Below, one piece after another: positions 9,066 to 17,411 of a stretch of 64,000 bases of DNA; the stretch's first letter is position 1; every line of letters begins with the position of its first letter. The position numbers were made by a program, and so were the translations under genes. The notes beneath the pieces were generated by a model. The model was not told the DNA's origin and did no database searches. It saw only the letters and a list, made by a program, of their open reading frames with translations. Source of the DNA: SIG607 sp045592625 (GTDB taxonomy: Bacteria; Bacillota; Clostridia; Oscillospirales; Acutalibacteraceae); contig JAZNVC010000001.1 of NCBI GenBank assembly GCA_045592625.1, positions 1 to 64,000 on the forward strand. The letters are read 5' to 3'.

Positions 9066-9453
9066 AACCCTCTCCGTCTTTTATTTCAATATCGTTAAGA
9101 CCGAAATTCAGCATTTCGCCGCCCTTGGTTATACACCACCAAGAACCGTCTTTAGAATAATCAGCTGTTACACCGTCTATAGTAGTATATAATCCGCTGC
9201 TTTCATACTCTATTATATCCTTTTCAACAAGGGCCTCAGCCAGAGTGGTCTTTTCGGTTTTGAGTTCAACCTTTTTTTCGCTTTTGTCCTCATAAATTAT
9301 TGTAAAACTCACGTTTTTAACAGAGGTGTCGGCGTCATTGGCAGGTTTTTGGGAACATCCCGAAAGTGCAAAAAAAGTAAATACTAAAATTGCGGCGGCA
9401 AGGATAGATAAACTTTTTTTAAGAAAATTTTTTAACTTCATTTTGTTTTTCAT
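9043..9453 (-). CDS. DUF4430 (transcobalamin C-terminal-like) lipoprotein
   Basis: 136 aa. A signal peptide ends in the lipobox LSGC; the mature part is one DUF4430 domain with the typical GSWWCI segment and a C-terminal DGEGYEATY strand. This fold occurs in transcobalamin-type B12 binders, so the protein probably captures a corrinoid outside the membrane and hands it to the S component encoded just downstream. The start at 9453 follows the ribosome site AAAAGGAG (minus strand, 9461-9468), which can pair with CTCCTTTT (9500-9507) in the riboswitch leader. An upstream in-frame start would run into the leader RNA and is rejected. Confidence 0.82.
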   Translation of the reverse strand: MKNKMKLKNFLKKSLSILAAAILVFTFFALSGCSQKPANDADTSVKNVSFTIIYEDKSEKKVELKTEKTTLAEALVEKDIIEYESSGLYTTIDGVTADYSKDGSWWCITKGGEMLNFGLNDIEIKDGEGYEATYTK

Positions 9454-9460
9454 AAAAAAA

Positions 9461-9507
9461 CTCCTTTTAAAATGTACTACGTTTTTGCCGTACAAAGTAA
9501 AAAGGAG
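9461..9507 (-). promoter_or_regulatory. Shine-Dalgarno sequestering hairpin (riboswitch expression platform)
   Basis: On the minus strand CTCCTTTT (9500-9507) is the exact complement of the AAAAGGAG ribosome site (9461-9468). Between them TGTAC/GTACA arms extend the hairpin. When formed it hides the start of the DUF4430 gene, which indicates control of translation. Confidence 0.7.
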
Positions 9508-9544
9508 CAATGTAAAATAACCCCGCTCTCCGCCGAAAGCAAGA

Positions 9545-9730
9545 TTTTTTCACAAAGCCGTCATCCTCGTGACACTTTGCACAGCACCTTGCAGCAGGTG
9601 TTCCGACTCAGAGACATTTTTATGCTGCCGTGCCTTCCCATAGTTTACTACAGTGACTTTATTTACGGCATTTAACTCATTACGGCGACGGGATCGTGCG
9701 GGAATTGCACCCGACTTCCCTTTTAATTCT
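9545..9730 (-). ncRNA. Cobalamin riboswitch aptamer
   Basis: Read on the minus strand the region has the landmarks of the Cobalamin (B12-box) riboswitch in order: a GGTGCAATTCCCGCACG segment with a following CCGTAA, then GTCACTG (9651-9657), GGGAAGGC (9632-9639), the B12 box GAGTCGGAACACCTGC (9594-9609), and a 3' GTCA...TGAC hairpin with loop CGAGGA suited to the kissing loop. It precedes a DUF4430 lipoprotein and an ECF S component, a usual B12-controlled pair. The exact ends are estimated. Confidence 0.92.
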
Positions 9731-9767
9731 TTTTATAAAAAAGAAACTGCAAAGTTAACGCAAAATT

Positions 9768-9796
9768 ATTCTAACACAAAGAAACAAAAAAAGCAA
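9768..9796 (-). promoter_or_regulatory. Sigma-A promoter of the riboswitch-B12 uptake unit
   Basis: TTGCTT (9791-9796), 17 bp, TAGAAT (9768-9773) on the minus strand, just upstream of the aptamer. Confidence 0.65.
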
Positions 9797-9830
9797 CCTA
9801 CCTAAAAGTTTTACTGTAAAACTCTCAAAG

Positions 9831-9868
9831 AAACAGACCGTTATTGAAAAATCAATAACGGTCTGTTT
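9831..9868 (-). terminator. Terminator of the GH16 surface protein gene
   Basis: 17-bp perfect stem (9831-9847 with 9852-9868) shortly past the stop codon at 9887; a smaller hairpin (9807-9823) follows. The T tract is interrupted. Confidence 0.75.
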
Positions 9869-9886
9869 TAATGCTATTTTTGTTAA

Positions 9887-12800
9887 TTACTTATTTGACC
9901 AAACTATACGGCTACCCATATTTTCAACCTGATAAATACGTACGTAATCCACCAAGGTTTCGTAATAATCTTTATGGATATTGATGTCATACTTAGAGCC
10001 ATAATCTCGGTTAGCCATACCGGCACCTATAATAATATAGTTCGCTACACGTTCAAGATAGGTATCGTCAACAGGGAAGTCAAAATACTTAACACCGTCA
10101 AATGCAAAGGTTATACCATCATTTTCCCAAAGGAAAGTATAAATATGATAATCATCAAATATATCTATTTCATCATTATAGGGTGTGTATGTGTATTTCT
10201 GGTGACCTGCTACGCCGTGACCGGAGTCGCGAACCGATGTGGCGCTCCACCAATGATGGATTGTGGTTTCACAATTATTGACTTTACCCACATTTTCAAG
10301 AAGGTCATATTCGGTCATACTCTGTCTATATTCTCTGTCAAAATATTTAAGGAATTCTTCACCCGATTGTCCGTTCATCCAAAGACTTAAGTGAACGGGT
10401 GTGGCTGCTGCCTTAACCCTAAATTCAATGATACCGTACTGGTAAACCATATTCCTGAAGGTCGACATTCTTGTCATGGTAACATCAGTATCATTAAGAC
10501 GTGCTGTTGTAACAACTGCATTACCGTCTCTTAAAAATACTGCGTTATCGACAACTTTGCCTGAAGCAGTTATATATGACGAATAAGGAGGCTTCATATG
10601 GATTTTACCGCCTAGTTGAGAGGGAGAAGAAGAATAAGTGCCATCCGATTCGGTATCATAAGCATCCCAAACATTTCTATTAAGAGTAGCACCATCAAAC
10701 TCATCAGCAAAGGCGAGTTTATAGTCGTCTCCTGTTTTAGAAACCGTGCCGTATTTAGTATAACCGTCGGCTAAATCTGCACCGCATCCAAGAGAGTCCT
10801 TCTTCTTAAGATAGTCAATAAAGTCCTTAACGCCCTGCATTGTTGCCAGGTCGCTGCCGCCCTTAATGATAAGCTTAGTGCCGCGAAGGGCTATTACGTA
10901 TTGGTCTTCATTTTCAACCGCAATATTACTTGCATCACGAGTGGTGTCGCCGATAACTATTTCATACTGGGTTTCTTTAGCCTTTTCGGTTACCCTTACA
11001 AATTCAACACCATGAGTTTCCTTTGCATAGTCCATTAAGGCTTCTATTTGTCTGCCGTAAATATACGGCATAGTTTTAGGATTAACTATTGTAAAGTTGC
11101 TCCACTGTACCGAGCCAAAGGTATGTGTTTTAGCGGAAGTAATTTCGTTTAAGGTATCTACTCCCTCTTTTACGGTAGCCTTTTTATCTGCCGAATAGAA
11201 AGTATAAACCTTATCGTCTTCACCTTTTACCTTTATATAACCCTTAGCACCCATTAAACGAGCATCCTTAAGGGTAAAGTTTTTAACGTAACCGCTAAAT
11301 ACAACGCTTTCGGTTTTAGAGTCATAACTCCAGTACTTATTAAAACCGCTTGTTTTGCTTATTGCAGTATAACCCTTATCATTCTGATTTTGAAGAATAA
11401 TGGGTTTAACCGTAACCTCATCACCGTTAATTATACCTGTTGCAGTATTTCTTGCATTTTTAAATACTATACCTCGCTCAACAAGGGTAAATTCTTTACC
11501 ATCAATAGTAACTGTGATAAGATTTTTGGTGGGATAGGAGAAGTAGAAACGAAGTGCCTGACTACCTGCTTCCTCTTCCGCTTCCTTTGTCAACACAGAA
11601 GTGCCCAAAGAAGAAAGAACTTCTATTTGCTCTACAGAAATATCATCTATACTTATTTGAGCATTTCCACTGTGTTCAAAGAACATATAAAGCATATCGC
11701 CAAAGTTAGCGTTTTTATTATTTATTGCGTTTATATTATTATCTTTGGGAACGGTGTAGGTAAAAGCTGTTGAAATATATACTGTAGCAGTATGCCAAAT
11801 ATTATCGCCGGTAGCATTTAAGAAATTACCTTCATCATTATAAACAGTGGTATTTACACCTATATTCAGTTCATCTGCAGTCGCAAACTTAACCGTTAAA
11901 TCGGAAGAAGTCTTATACCTAAATGTGATTTTATAGGTGGTGTTATCGCTGAGTTTACCTATTCTAAAGCCGTTTTCGGCACCCTTATTTTCATTTTGTG
12001 CGGTATAGGTCAACACACCGTCACTTATTTGGTTATTCTGAGAATAGTTAGAGTTATCACCCGAAGCATAATAATAGTTAGTGAAATTCTCTTTCTTATC
12101 GGTCCATCTGGAATAAATGTAGTTCATTCCTGCCTCTGCGGTTTTAGAGGTAAAGGGTTTGGTACAGTCTTTATCGGTGTACCATCCATCAAAGGAAGCA
12201 AACTTTGCTGTAGGAATAAGGTTTGAGTCAGATACAGTCTCCCCTGCATTTGCAGTTTCATAGTAATCTGTTCTACCCTCTTTGCCAACATAAGCAATAA
12301 CAGCCTTTTGCTGCAAATATTCAAGTTTAATGGTATCGATGTAAACTACCGTATCACCTTCAACAACAGGATTAAAGGTCATAAACAATGCCGAAGCACC
12401 TGATGACTGGAACTTGGTGGTAAGATATACTGTTGCTTCTTTCCAACCGTTTCCTATTTCAGAGGAATAAATACGATAGGTAGCCTCGTTATAATTTGTA
12501 ATGAAAGCCCATCTGTTATGTAAATTTGCCGTAAGGAATTTAATATCAACATCACTTTGAGCCTCGGTAACTTTATACATAAAGGTAATCTTATAGGTAC
12601 TGTTATCGTTCACCCTGCCGATACCTGCAGTATTATTAGAGGTCTCAAAATAATTATGAGCGTATTTATAACTATATTTCAGTGAACGGGAATTGTCATA
12701 TCTCTCCTCTGTCGAAAGAGACATATCATCGCCAAAAGAGTATCTGGAAATTGCATCTTCATAATAATAGTTTTTGTTCTCAAAGGTTATGGTGGGCAAT

Positions 12801-15800
12801 TCCCAACGGCAGAACAGTACCGAAACAGCCTCGTTTTTATGAAGGTTAGATTCATGCTTTTCATCTAATTCTACCGAATTATACCATCCTTCAACAACAT
12901 ACTTAGAAGTATCAATATTGGGATAATCTATTTTTTGTCCATAACTTCCATCTACTTCGTAGAGTTTAGTATTTCTATCATCATATAAGAATGCGTGATT
13001 TCTACCTGAATCTACACGGGTGATAACAAAATTATCAAGGTACAACGTGGTTTTCTTATCACCGTCTTTCACCTTAATATACAGCACGTCATTAGAGGAA
13101 ATGAGAGTAGGTGTAGTTATGTAGGTATATGCAGCTCTGGAAGAATAAGCATGGCCTACCGTCACATCTCCGCCAAGCGGGGTGGCACCTTCAAAACTTG
13201 TGCCTGATGCTACATAAAATTCCAAGGTCATTGTAGCGCTGGATGTATAAGCCTCATAGTAAGAAAGGAAGGATATGGCATATGTTTTGTTGCCTTCAAG
13301 CTTTACATAACCATCTTTGTTGAAAAGCGGAGCGTAAATACCCGATTCATCTGTTTCGCTTTGTTTATCAAACTCTAAGCGACCCGAAACAATGGATGTT
13401 CGATTGCTGTTAGTTTCGGTCATATATGTTGCTTGATCAGCATCATCAAAGCTAACCTTTGTAATGGGATTATCAGCCCATCTTGCATATAAAGTTATTT
13501 CATCATCGCTTGGATAGTTACTATCAGCAAAATAGGTACTATAATTTTGGTCCTTATACCAACCGTAAAACACCTTTCCGGTTACAGTGGGAACGCCGGG
13601 CATAACTATAGGAGTACCTTTTGCGCCAATTCTGACTATGTCTTCTCCATAGCCTTCAGCTTGGTCGAAATGTATTACAGATACACTTTCATCTATTTCG
13701 TAAACAAAAACGTTGTCGATAAGAATTTGCACACCCGAAGTAGTTGAAACGCCGAATTCAAGTTCAGAAGAATTAGCGGTAACAACCAAGGTTTCAAACT
13801 TCCAACCCTTTGCCGCATCTGCAGTTGTTAAGGTTTTCAAAGTGCTGCCTGCATACACAGTAACGTTATCTGCTGCAGACACAAGGTTATAATCGAACTC
13901 TACAGCATATTTCTTTCCCGACTGTGTTTTGCCTATTTCAAAAGAAGTACTGCCTGTTACCGATAAAGCCTTATTTGACGAATCATAAGGGTCTTTAACA
14001 ATATACTTATATGAACCGCTTGGTGTATAATTTTCGAAATCTTGGCCTTTTATTGTTTTAATATAAATGCGGTTTAAATCTTCTGAATATACGGCATTGC
14101 CGTCATAAACATTGGTCAAGTCTTTGTCACTGTACCAGCCAAAGAACTTTTCGCCCTTACCGGTTATAGCATCCAGTTCAACCTGTTGGCCGAGTTTTCC
14201 TATTTTAACCTCACTTTTATTAGAGGTGGGGTTAGAGAAAATAATATAACCTTCATCATCTAAAAGTTGTGTAACCGAAACAGAGTCGAAATATACCGTG
14301 TATGTAGAAGAATTATCGGACCCTGCAAGTAAAGCAAGTCTATTTGCATTACTTACGGCAAAATCGGTTTCAATAATAAGGGCACCCGCATTATAGCCTT
14401 CTCCTGCTTCATTGGCGGCTATAGTATAGATTTCTGAATAACGCTTAACCTCTGCACTATTATTTATATTCATATTAATAGTTGCAAAGCTAACATTAAT
14501 GGGAGCTGTAGCGTTTTCTACTTTATAACGGAAACTTACAAGATAACGGGTTTTGTTGCTAATGGGATTAAGGGCAATTACGTGTTGCTTATTTGAAGAA
14601 GTATTAGTAAGTTTTGCGCTGTAACTGCCTTGGTAAGCATTACTCTTACTAATCTCCACCTGTTCGCTTAAATAATTGGTTCTGTCAGAACTATCAAGGT
14701 CGTAATAATAGGATTCAAAGCCCATATCATTTGTCCAAACGGCATACAAAGTATTGCTATACACCGTATTGTCCACAACATCCGTTTCAACAAGGTTAGT
14801 GCCGTTTGCATCAAAACTCCAACCGCCAAAGTCGTAATTTTCTTTTGCGGGAACATTCAGTAAACTTAAACTGTCACCGATATTGATTTTTTGTATTTTT
14901 GCAGTTGTTGAATCCTTAAACTTACCGCCGTTTGCAATAAGTTCAACCTCTGCTTCACCATCAGGGTCCTGAACCTTTACGTCATCTATATAAATTTCGG
15001 TATGAGTATGGTCGGCGGCGTACATACGAAGGCTAAGATGGTTGTAAGGAGAAGTGCAACTACCTGTTTTAAATACCATTCTTGCTTCCTGCCATACGTC
15101 AGGATTGTCGTCATTGAGCACTAATGTGTAGTCTTTATATTCTACGAGGTTGGTCCATATACTTTCATAACTGGTTGCAGGGAAAACTACGACATCACCT
15201 GAGCCTTTTGGAACTTTATACTTAAAGGTAATAACATATTCGGTATTAGAGCTAACCTTTTTAAGAGTAAAGTTGTTTTCACCGGAAGCACGGCGCTGAT
15301 AATAATAAACAGCATTTCCCTCTTCCTCACTACCGGACCTTATCTGACTCCAATATTCTTCGGTATAATGGTAATAAAGCACATTTTTGCCTTGCGGAGC
15401 ATCGTCAGCCTCAATAATTTCGTAAAAATAGTGGGAAAAACCTTCTTTTGGATGAGAAGGAGTATATCCCTCAAAGCCAAAACGGTTATCGCTCCACTTA
15501 GCGTAGAGTTTAGCATCTTTATTTTCTTCGGTGATATATTCATCGGTAAAAGGTATTGTGTAATCTTCATCATAATACCAACCGTCAAAATCCCAACCGA
15601 ATTCATACTTAGGATTTTCAATATTTACCTTGTCCCCTACTGCATGAGCAAACTGGGTTTTGCTTATAGTACCACCTTTAGCATCTACTGTAATAAATGC
15701 TTTTTCTTTAATAGCTATGTCGTCAAACTGAATGTCGGCACCGTTAAAGGTTTCGGCAACTATGGAAACAAAGTTTTCGCCGTCTAAAAAACTATTTGGT

Positions 15801-16399
15801 GCAGTAAAATCAAAGGTAAGTTCATGCCACTCACCGATAGGCAGTGTTTTGTTATCTTGGGTAAAGGTGTCAACGTCGGTTTTTAGTTTTGCAATATGAC
15901 CGATTTCGGTTTTATTGTTAGAACCGTAAACAAGTTTTACGTTTGTAAACTGATTAGCCTCAGGGTAAGTGATGTTATTGTAAACAAAAGAAACCTGATT
16001 GGAAACAACCTTGAACTTTAAAGAAACAGTATATGAAGCACCCGCATTAAGTTCGCAAATGCCATTATTATCATTTAATATAAAGAATGTTTCACGTCCG
16101 TTTCGTGCCTCACGGGTATCGGTAAGGCTCAAAACTCCGTTATCCTGAATTAGTGAATTAGTAAAACCAACTCCCGAAACATTACGGGTGACGCCTTTGC
16201 TATCCTTCACGGTAGCACCAACACCGTATACTGTTCCGCTGTTCTTATCAAAGTTAAACTCACGCACACTAAGACTAGTGGCAGCGGCAGTAATACCCTG
16301 AGGAATTACCACCAAAGATAACAATATAAGGAGAGTCAGTGCAAAAGCCATGGCCCTTTTAGAACAAGTTTTAACTATTAACGATAATGCTCTTTTCAT
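9887..16399 (-). CDS. Giant secreted GH16-family protein with alternating beta-sandwich and InlB-type repeats
   Basis: About 2170 aa, the largest gene here. A signal peptide (to about residue 38) is followed by seven carbohydrate-binding-like beta-sandwich domains alternating with six InlB B-repeat-like modules (WYYDEDYT, WYSDKDLT, WYKDQNYS, WYTDKDC cores with a closing AKW/ARW/SRW). Residues about 1600-1895 include a region like the small alpha/beta domain before GH67/GH20 catalytic domains. The C-terminal 270 residues are a GH16 fold with an intact ExDxxE motif, EYDLLE (E2030, D2032, E2035). It should be a secreted endo-beta-glucanase or related glycosidase. No dockerin, SLH domain or sorting signal is visible at the C-terminus. 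The ATG at 16399 follows AAGGAAG and is preferred to one 51 bases upstream. Confidence 0.85.
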   Translation of the reverse strand: MKRALSLIVKTCSKRAMAFALTLLILLSLVVIPQGITAAATSLSVREFNFDKNSGTVYGVGATVKDSKGVTRNVSGVGFTNSLIQDNGVLSLTDTREARNGRETFFILNDNNGICELNAGASYTVSLKFKVVSNQVSFVYNNITYPEANQFTNVKLVYGSNNKTEIGHIAKLKTDVDTFTQDNKTLPIGEWHELTFDFTAPNSFLDGENFVSIVAETFNGADIQFDDIAIKEKAFITVDAKGGTISKTQFAHAVGDKVNIENPKYEFGWDFDGWYYDEDYTIPFTDEYITEENKDAKLYAKWSDNRFGFEGYTPSHPKEGFSHYFYEIIEADDAPQGKNVLYYHYTEEYWSQIRSGSEEEGNAVYYYQRRASGENNFTLKKVSSNTEYVITFKYKVPKGSGDVVVFPATSYESIWTNLVEYKDYTLVLNDDNPDVWQEARMVFKTGSCTSPYNHLSLRMYAADHTHTEIYIDDVKVQDPDGEAEVELIANGGKFKDSTTAKIQKINIGDSLSLLNVPAKENYDFGGWSFDANGTNLVETDVVDNTVYSNTLYAVWTNDMGFESYYYDLDSSDRTNYLSEQVEISKSNAYQGSYSAKLTNTSSNKQHVIALNPISNKTRYLVSFRYKVENATAPINVSFATINMNINNSAEVKRYSEIYTIAANEAGEGYNAGALIIETDFAVSNANRLALLAGSDNSSTYTVYFDSVSVTQLLDDEGYIIFSNPTSNKSEVKIGKLGQQVELDAITGKGEKFFGWYSDKDLTNVYDGNAVYSEDLNRIYIKTIKGQDFENYTPSGSYKYIVKDPYDSSNKALSVTGSTSFEIGKTQSGKKYAVEFDYNLVSAADNVTVYAGSTLKTLTTADAAKGWKFETLVVTANSSELEFGVSTTSGVQILIDNVFVYEIDESVSVIHFDQAEGYGEDIVRIGAKGTPIVMPGVPTVTGKVFYGWYKDQNYSTYFADSNYPSDDEITLYARWADNPITKVSFDDADQATYMTETNSNRTSIVSGRLEFDKQSETDESGIYAPLFNKDGYVKLEGNKTYAISFLSYYEAYTSSATMTLEFYVASGTSFEGATPLGGDVTVGHAYSSRAAYTYITTPTLISSNDVLYIKVKDGDKKTTLYLDNFVITRVDSGRNHAFLYDDRNTKLYEVDGSYGQKIDYPNIDTSKYVVEGWYNSVELDEKHESNLHKNEAVSVLFCRWELPTITFENKNYYYEDAISRYSFGDDMSLSTEERYDNSRSLKYSYKYAHNYFETSNNTAGIGRVNDNSTYKITFMYKVTEAQSDVDIKFLTANLHNRWAFITNYNEATYRIYSSEIGNGWKEATVYLTTKFQSSGASALFMTFNPVVEGDTVVYIDTIKLEYLQQKAVIAYVGKEGRTDYYETANAGETVSDSNLIPTAKFASFDGWYTDKDCTKPFTSKTAEAGMNYIYSRWTDKKENFTNYYYASGDNSNYSQNNQISDGVLTYTAQNENKGAENGFRIGKLSDNTTYKITFRYKTSSDLTVKFATADELNIGVNTTVYNDEGNFLNATGDNIWHTATVYISTAFTYTVPKDNNINAINNKNANFGDMLYMFFEHSGNAQISIDDISVEQIEVLSSLGTSVLTKEAEEEAGSQALRFYFSYPTKNLITVTIDGKEFTLVERGIVFKNARNTATGIINGDEVTVKPIILQNQNDKGYTAISKTSGFNKYWSYDSKTESVVFSGYVKNFTLKDARLMGAKGYIKVKGEDDKVYTFYSADKKATVKEGVDTLNEITSAKTHTFGSVQWSNFTIVNPKTMPYIYGRQIEALMDYAKETHGVEFVRVTEKAKETQYEIVIGDTTRDASNIAVENEDQYVIALRGTKLIIKGGSDLATMQGVKDFIDYLKKKDSLGCGADLADGYTKYGTVSKTGDDYKLAFADEFDGATLNRNVWDAYDTESDGTYSSSPSQLGGKIHMKPPYSSYITASGKVVDNAVFLRDGNAVVTTARLNDTDVTMTRMSTFRNMVYQYGIIEFRVKAAATPVHLSLWMNGQSGEEFLKYFDREYRQSMTEYDLLENVGKVNNCETTIHHWWSATSVRDSGHGVAGHQKYTYTPYNDEIDIFDDYHIYTFLWENDGITFAFDGVKYFDFPVDDTYLERVANYIIIGAGMANRDYGSKYDINIHKDYYETLVDYVRIYQVENMGSRIVWSNK

Positions 16400-16440
16400 A
16401 TACTTTGCTTCCTTTTTCAAAAATATATCTATACAAGATA

Positions 16441-16469
16441 ATATTATCATATATTTGTTTTAAATGCAA
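16441..16469 (-). promoter_or_regulatory. Sigma-A promoter of the GH16 gene
   Basis: TTGCAT (16464-16469), 17 bp, TAATAT (16441-16446) on the minus strand. Confidence 0.65.
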
Positions 16470-16480
16470 GATAAAACTCT

Positions 16481-16520
16481 AAAAAATAAAAGCATCGGAA
16501 TCAAAAATTTCCGATGCTTT
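16481..16520 (-). terminator. Terminator of the membrane-anchored cohesin gene
   Basis: 12-bp stem AAAGCATCGGAA/TTCCGATGCTTT, then T-rich sequence on the minus strand, just after the stop codon at 16532. Confidence 0.85.
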
Positions 16521-16531
16521 CACTATTAGCA

Positions 16532-17344
16532 CTATTTCATATTTGATTTACTCATTCTGATAATCAGAATGCCGCCTATAATCACTGCAGCCGCAATTAA
16601 AGGAACAAAATAAATAAATTTTATTTTTGCTTTTTCCCCGATGCTGCCGTCGGAAGTTTGTGAACCGTCACCTGAATCTATAGTAGAATCGGACTGTGAA
16701 GAATTATCGGCGGGAATATCGATTTCGGGAAGTCCCTGAGCCGATTCCACAGAAACGGTACCATCCTCTTTTTTAACAGCACCGCATTTTGAACATTGGT
16801 AACCGCCATTGGTTTTTTCGGTAGAAAAATCATGTTCGGCACAAAGAATGGTTACTGAGCCCGTAGAGGTAGCCGGAACAAAAGATATCGGCTCCAATTT
16901 ATTGCCGGATTTTTGCAAATAGGTTGCCATTCCCTCCTCACACAAAACCCTGATTAGAGTTCTGCCGGGGTCGGCGTCCTTTTTCACAGTAAATTCCAGT
17001 TCAAACAGTTTAATGTCATCATCTATATTGTCAAGTGTTTTCGCATCCATCAAAACAAGAACTTCACCCTCGGTTTTATCATTACACGTGTAACCGAAAT
17101 CCTCACCCGCTGACATGGTAACATTGTTAAGTTCTAAGGCTTTTGCATCGTATTTCACCGTAACAGCAATAATACAAACACCTTTATGGTCAACTAAAGA
17201 TACCGGAATTGTCACCTTGTCACCGGCCTTTGCCGTTACCCTGTCAGCCTTTAAAAGACCTACGTTTTCATCGGCGTTTACTGTAAAAGATAAAAGTGAA
17301 AAACACACTATGAAAAGCAATAGAACACAAATAATTTTTTTCAT
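16532..17344 (-). CDS. Cohesin-domain protein with Cys3His finger and C-terminal membrane anchor
   Basis: 270 aa: signal peptide (1-24), one cohesin domain (about 28-165, with the pattern VTIPVSLVDHKG...AVTVKYDAKALEL and a late FELEFTVKKDA strand), a single short Cys/His module (CAEHDF...CSKCG, about 166-190), a Ser/Asp/Gly-rich linker, and a hydrophobic segment (about 241-262) with a basic tail. It would display a cohesin on the outer face of the membrane and could anchor the dockerin proteins encoded nearby. No promoter is evident in the 67 bp upstream, which hold a strong terminator (17360-17391), so expression may depend on read-through from the 591-aa gene. Confidence 0.85.
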   Translation of the reverse strand: MKKIICVLLLFIVCFSLLSFTVNADENVGLLKADRVTAKAGDKVTIPVSLVDHKGVCIIAVTVKYDAKALELNNVTMSAGEDFGYTCNDKTEGEVLVLMDAKTLDNIDDDIKLFELEFTVKKDADPGRTLIRVLCEEGMATYLQKSGNKLEPISFVPATSTGSVTILCAEHDFSTEKTNGGYQCSKCGAVKKEDGTVSVESAQGLPEIDIPADNSSQSDSTIDSGDGSQTSDGSIGEKAKIKFIYFVPLIAAAVIIGGILIIRMSKSNMK

Positions 17345-17359
17345 TATAAACTACCTTTC

Positions 17360-17391
17360 AAAAAAGGCGTCGGCGGTTCCCCGCCGACGCG
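17360..17391 (-). terminator. GC-rich hairpin between two surface-protein genes (terminator or attenuator)
   Basis: GGCGTCGGCGG/CCGCCGACGC stem followed by six T on the minus strand, between the stop codon of the 591-aa gene and the ribosome site of the cohesin gene. It probably limits expression of the latter. Confidence 0.85.
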
Positions 17392-17411
17392 AAATTAGTG
17401 AAAACTAATTA

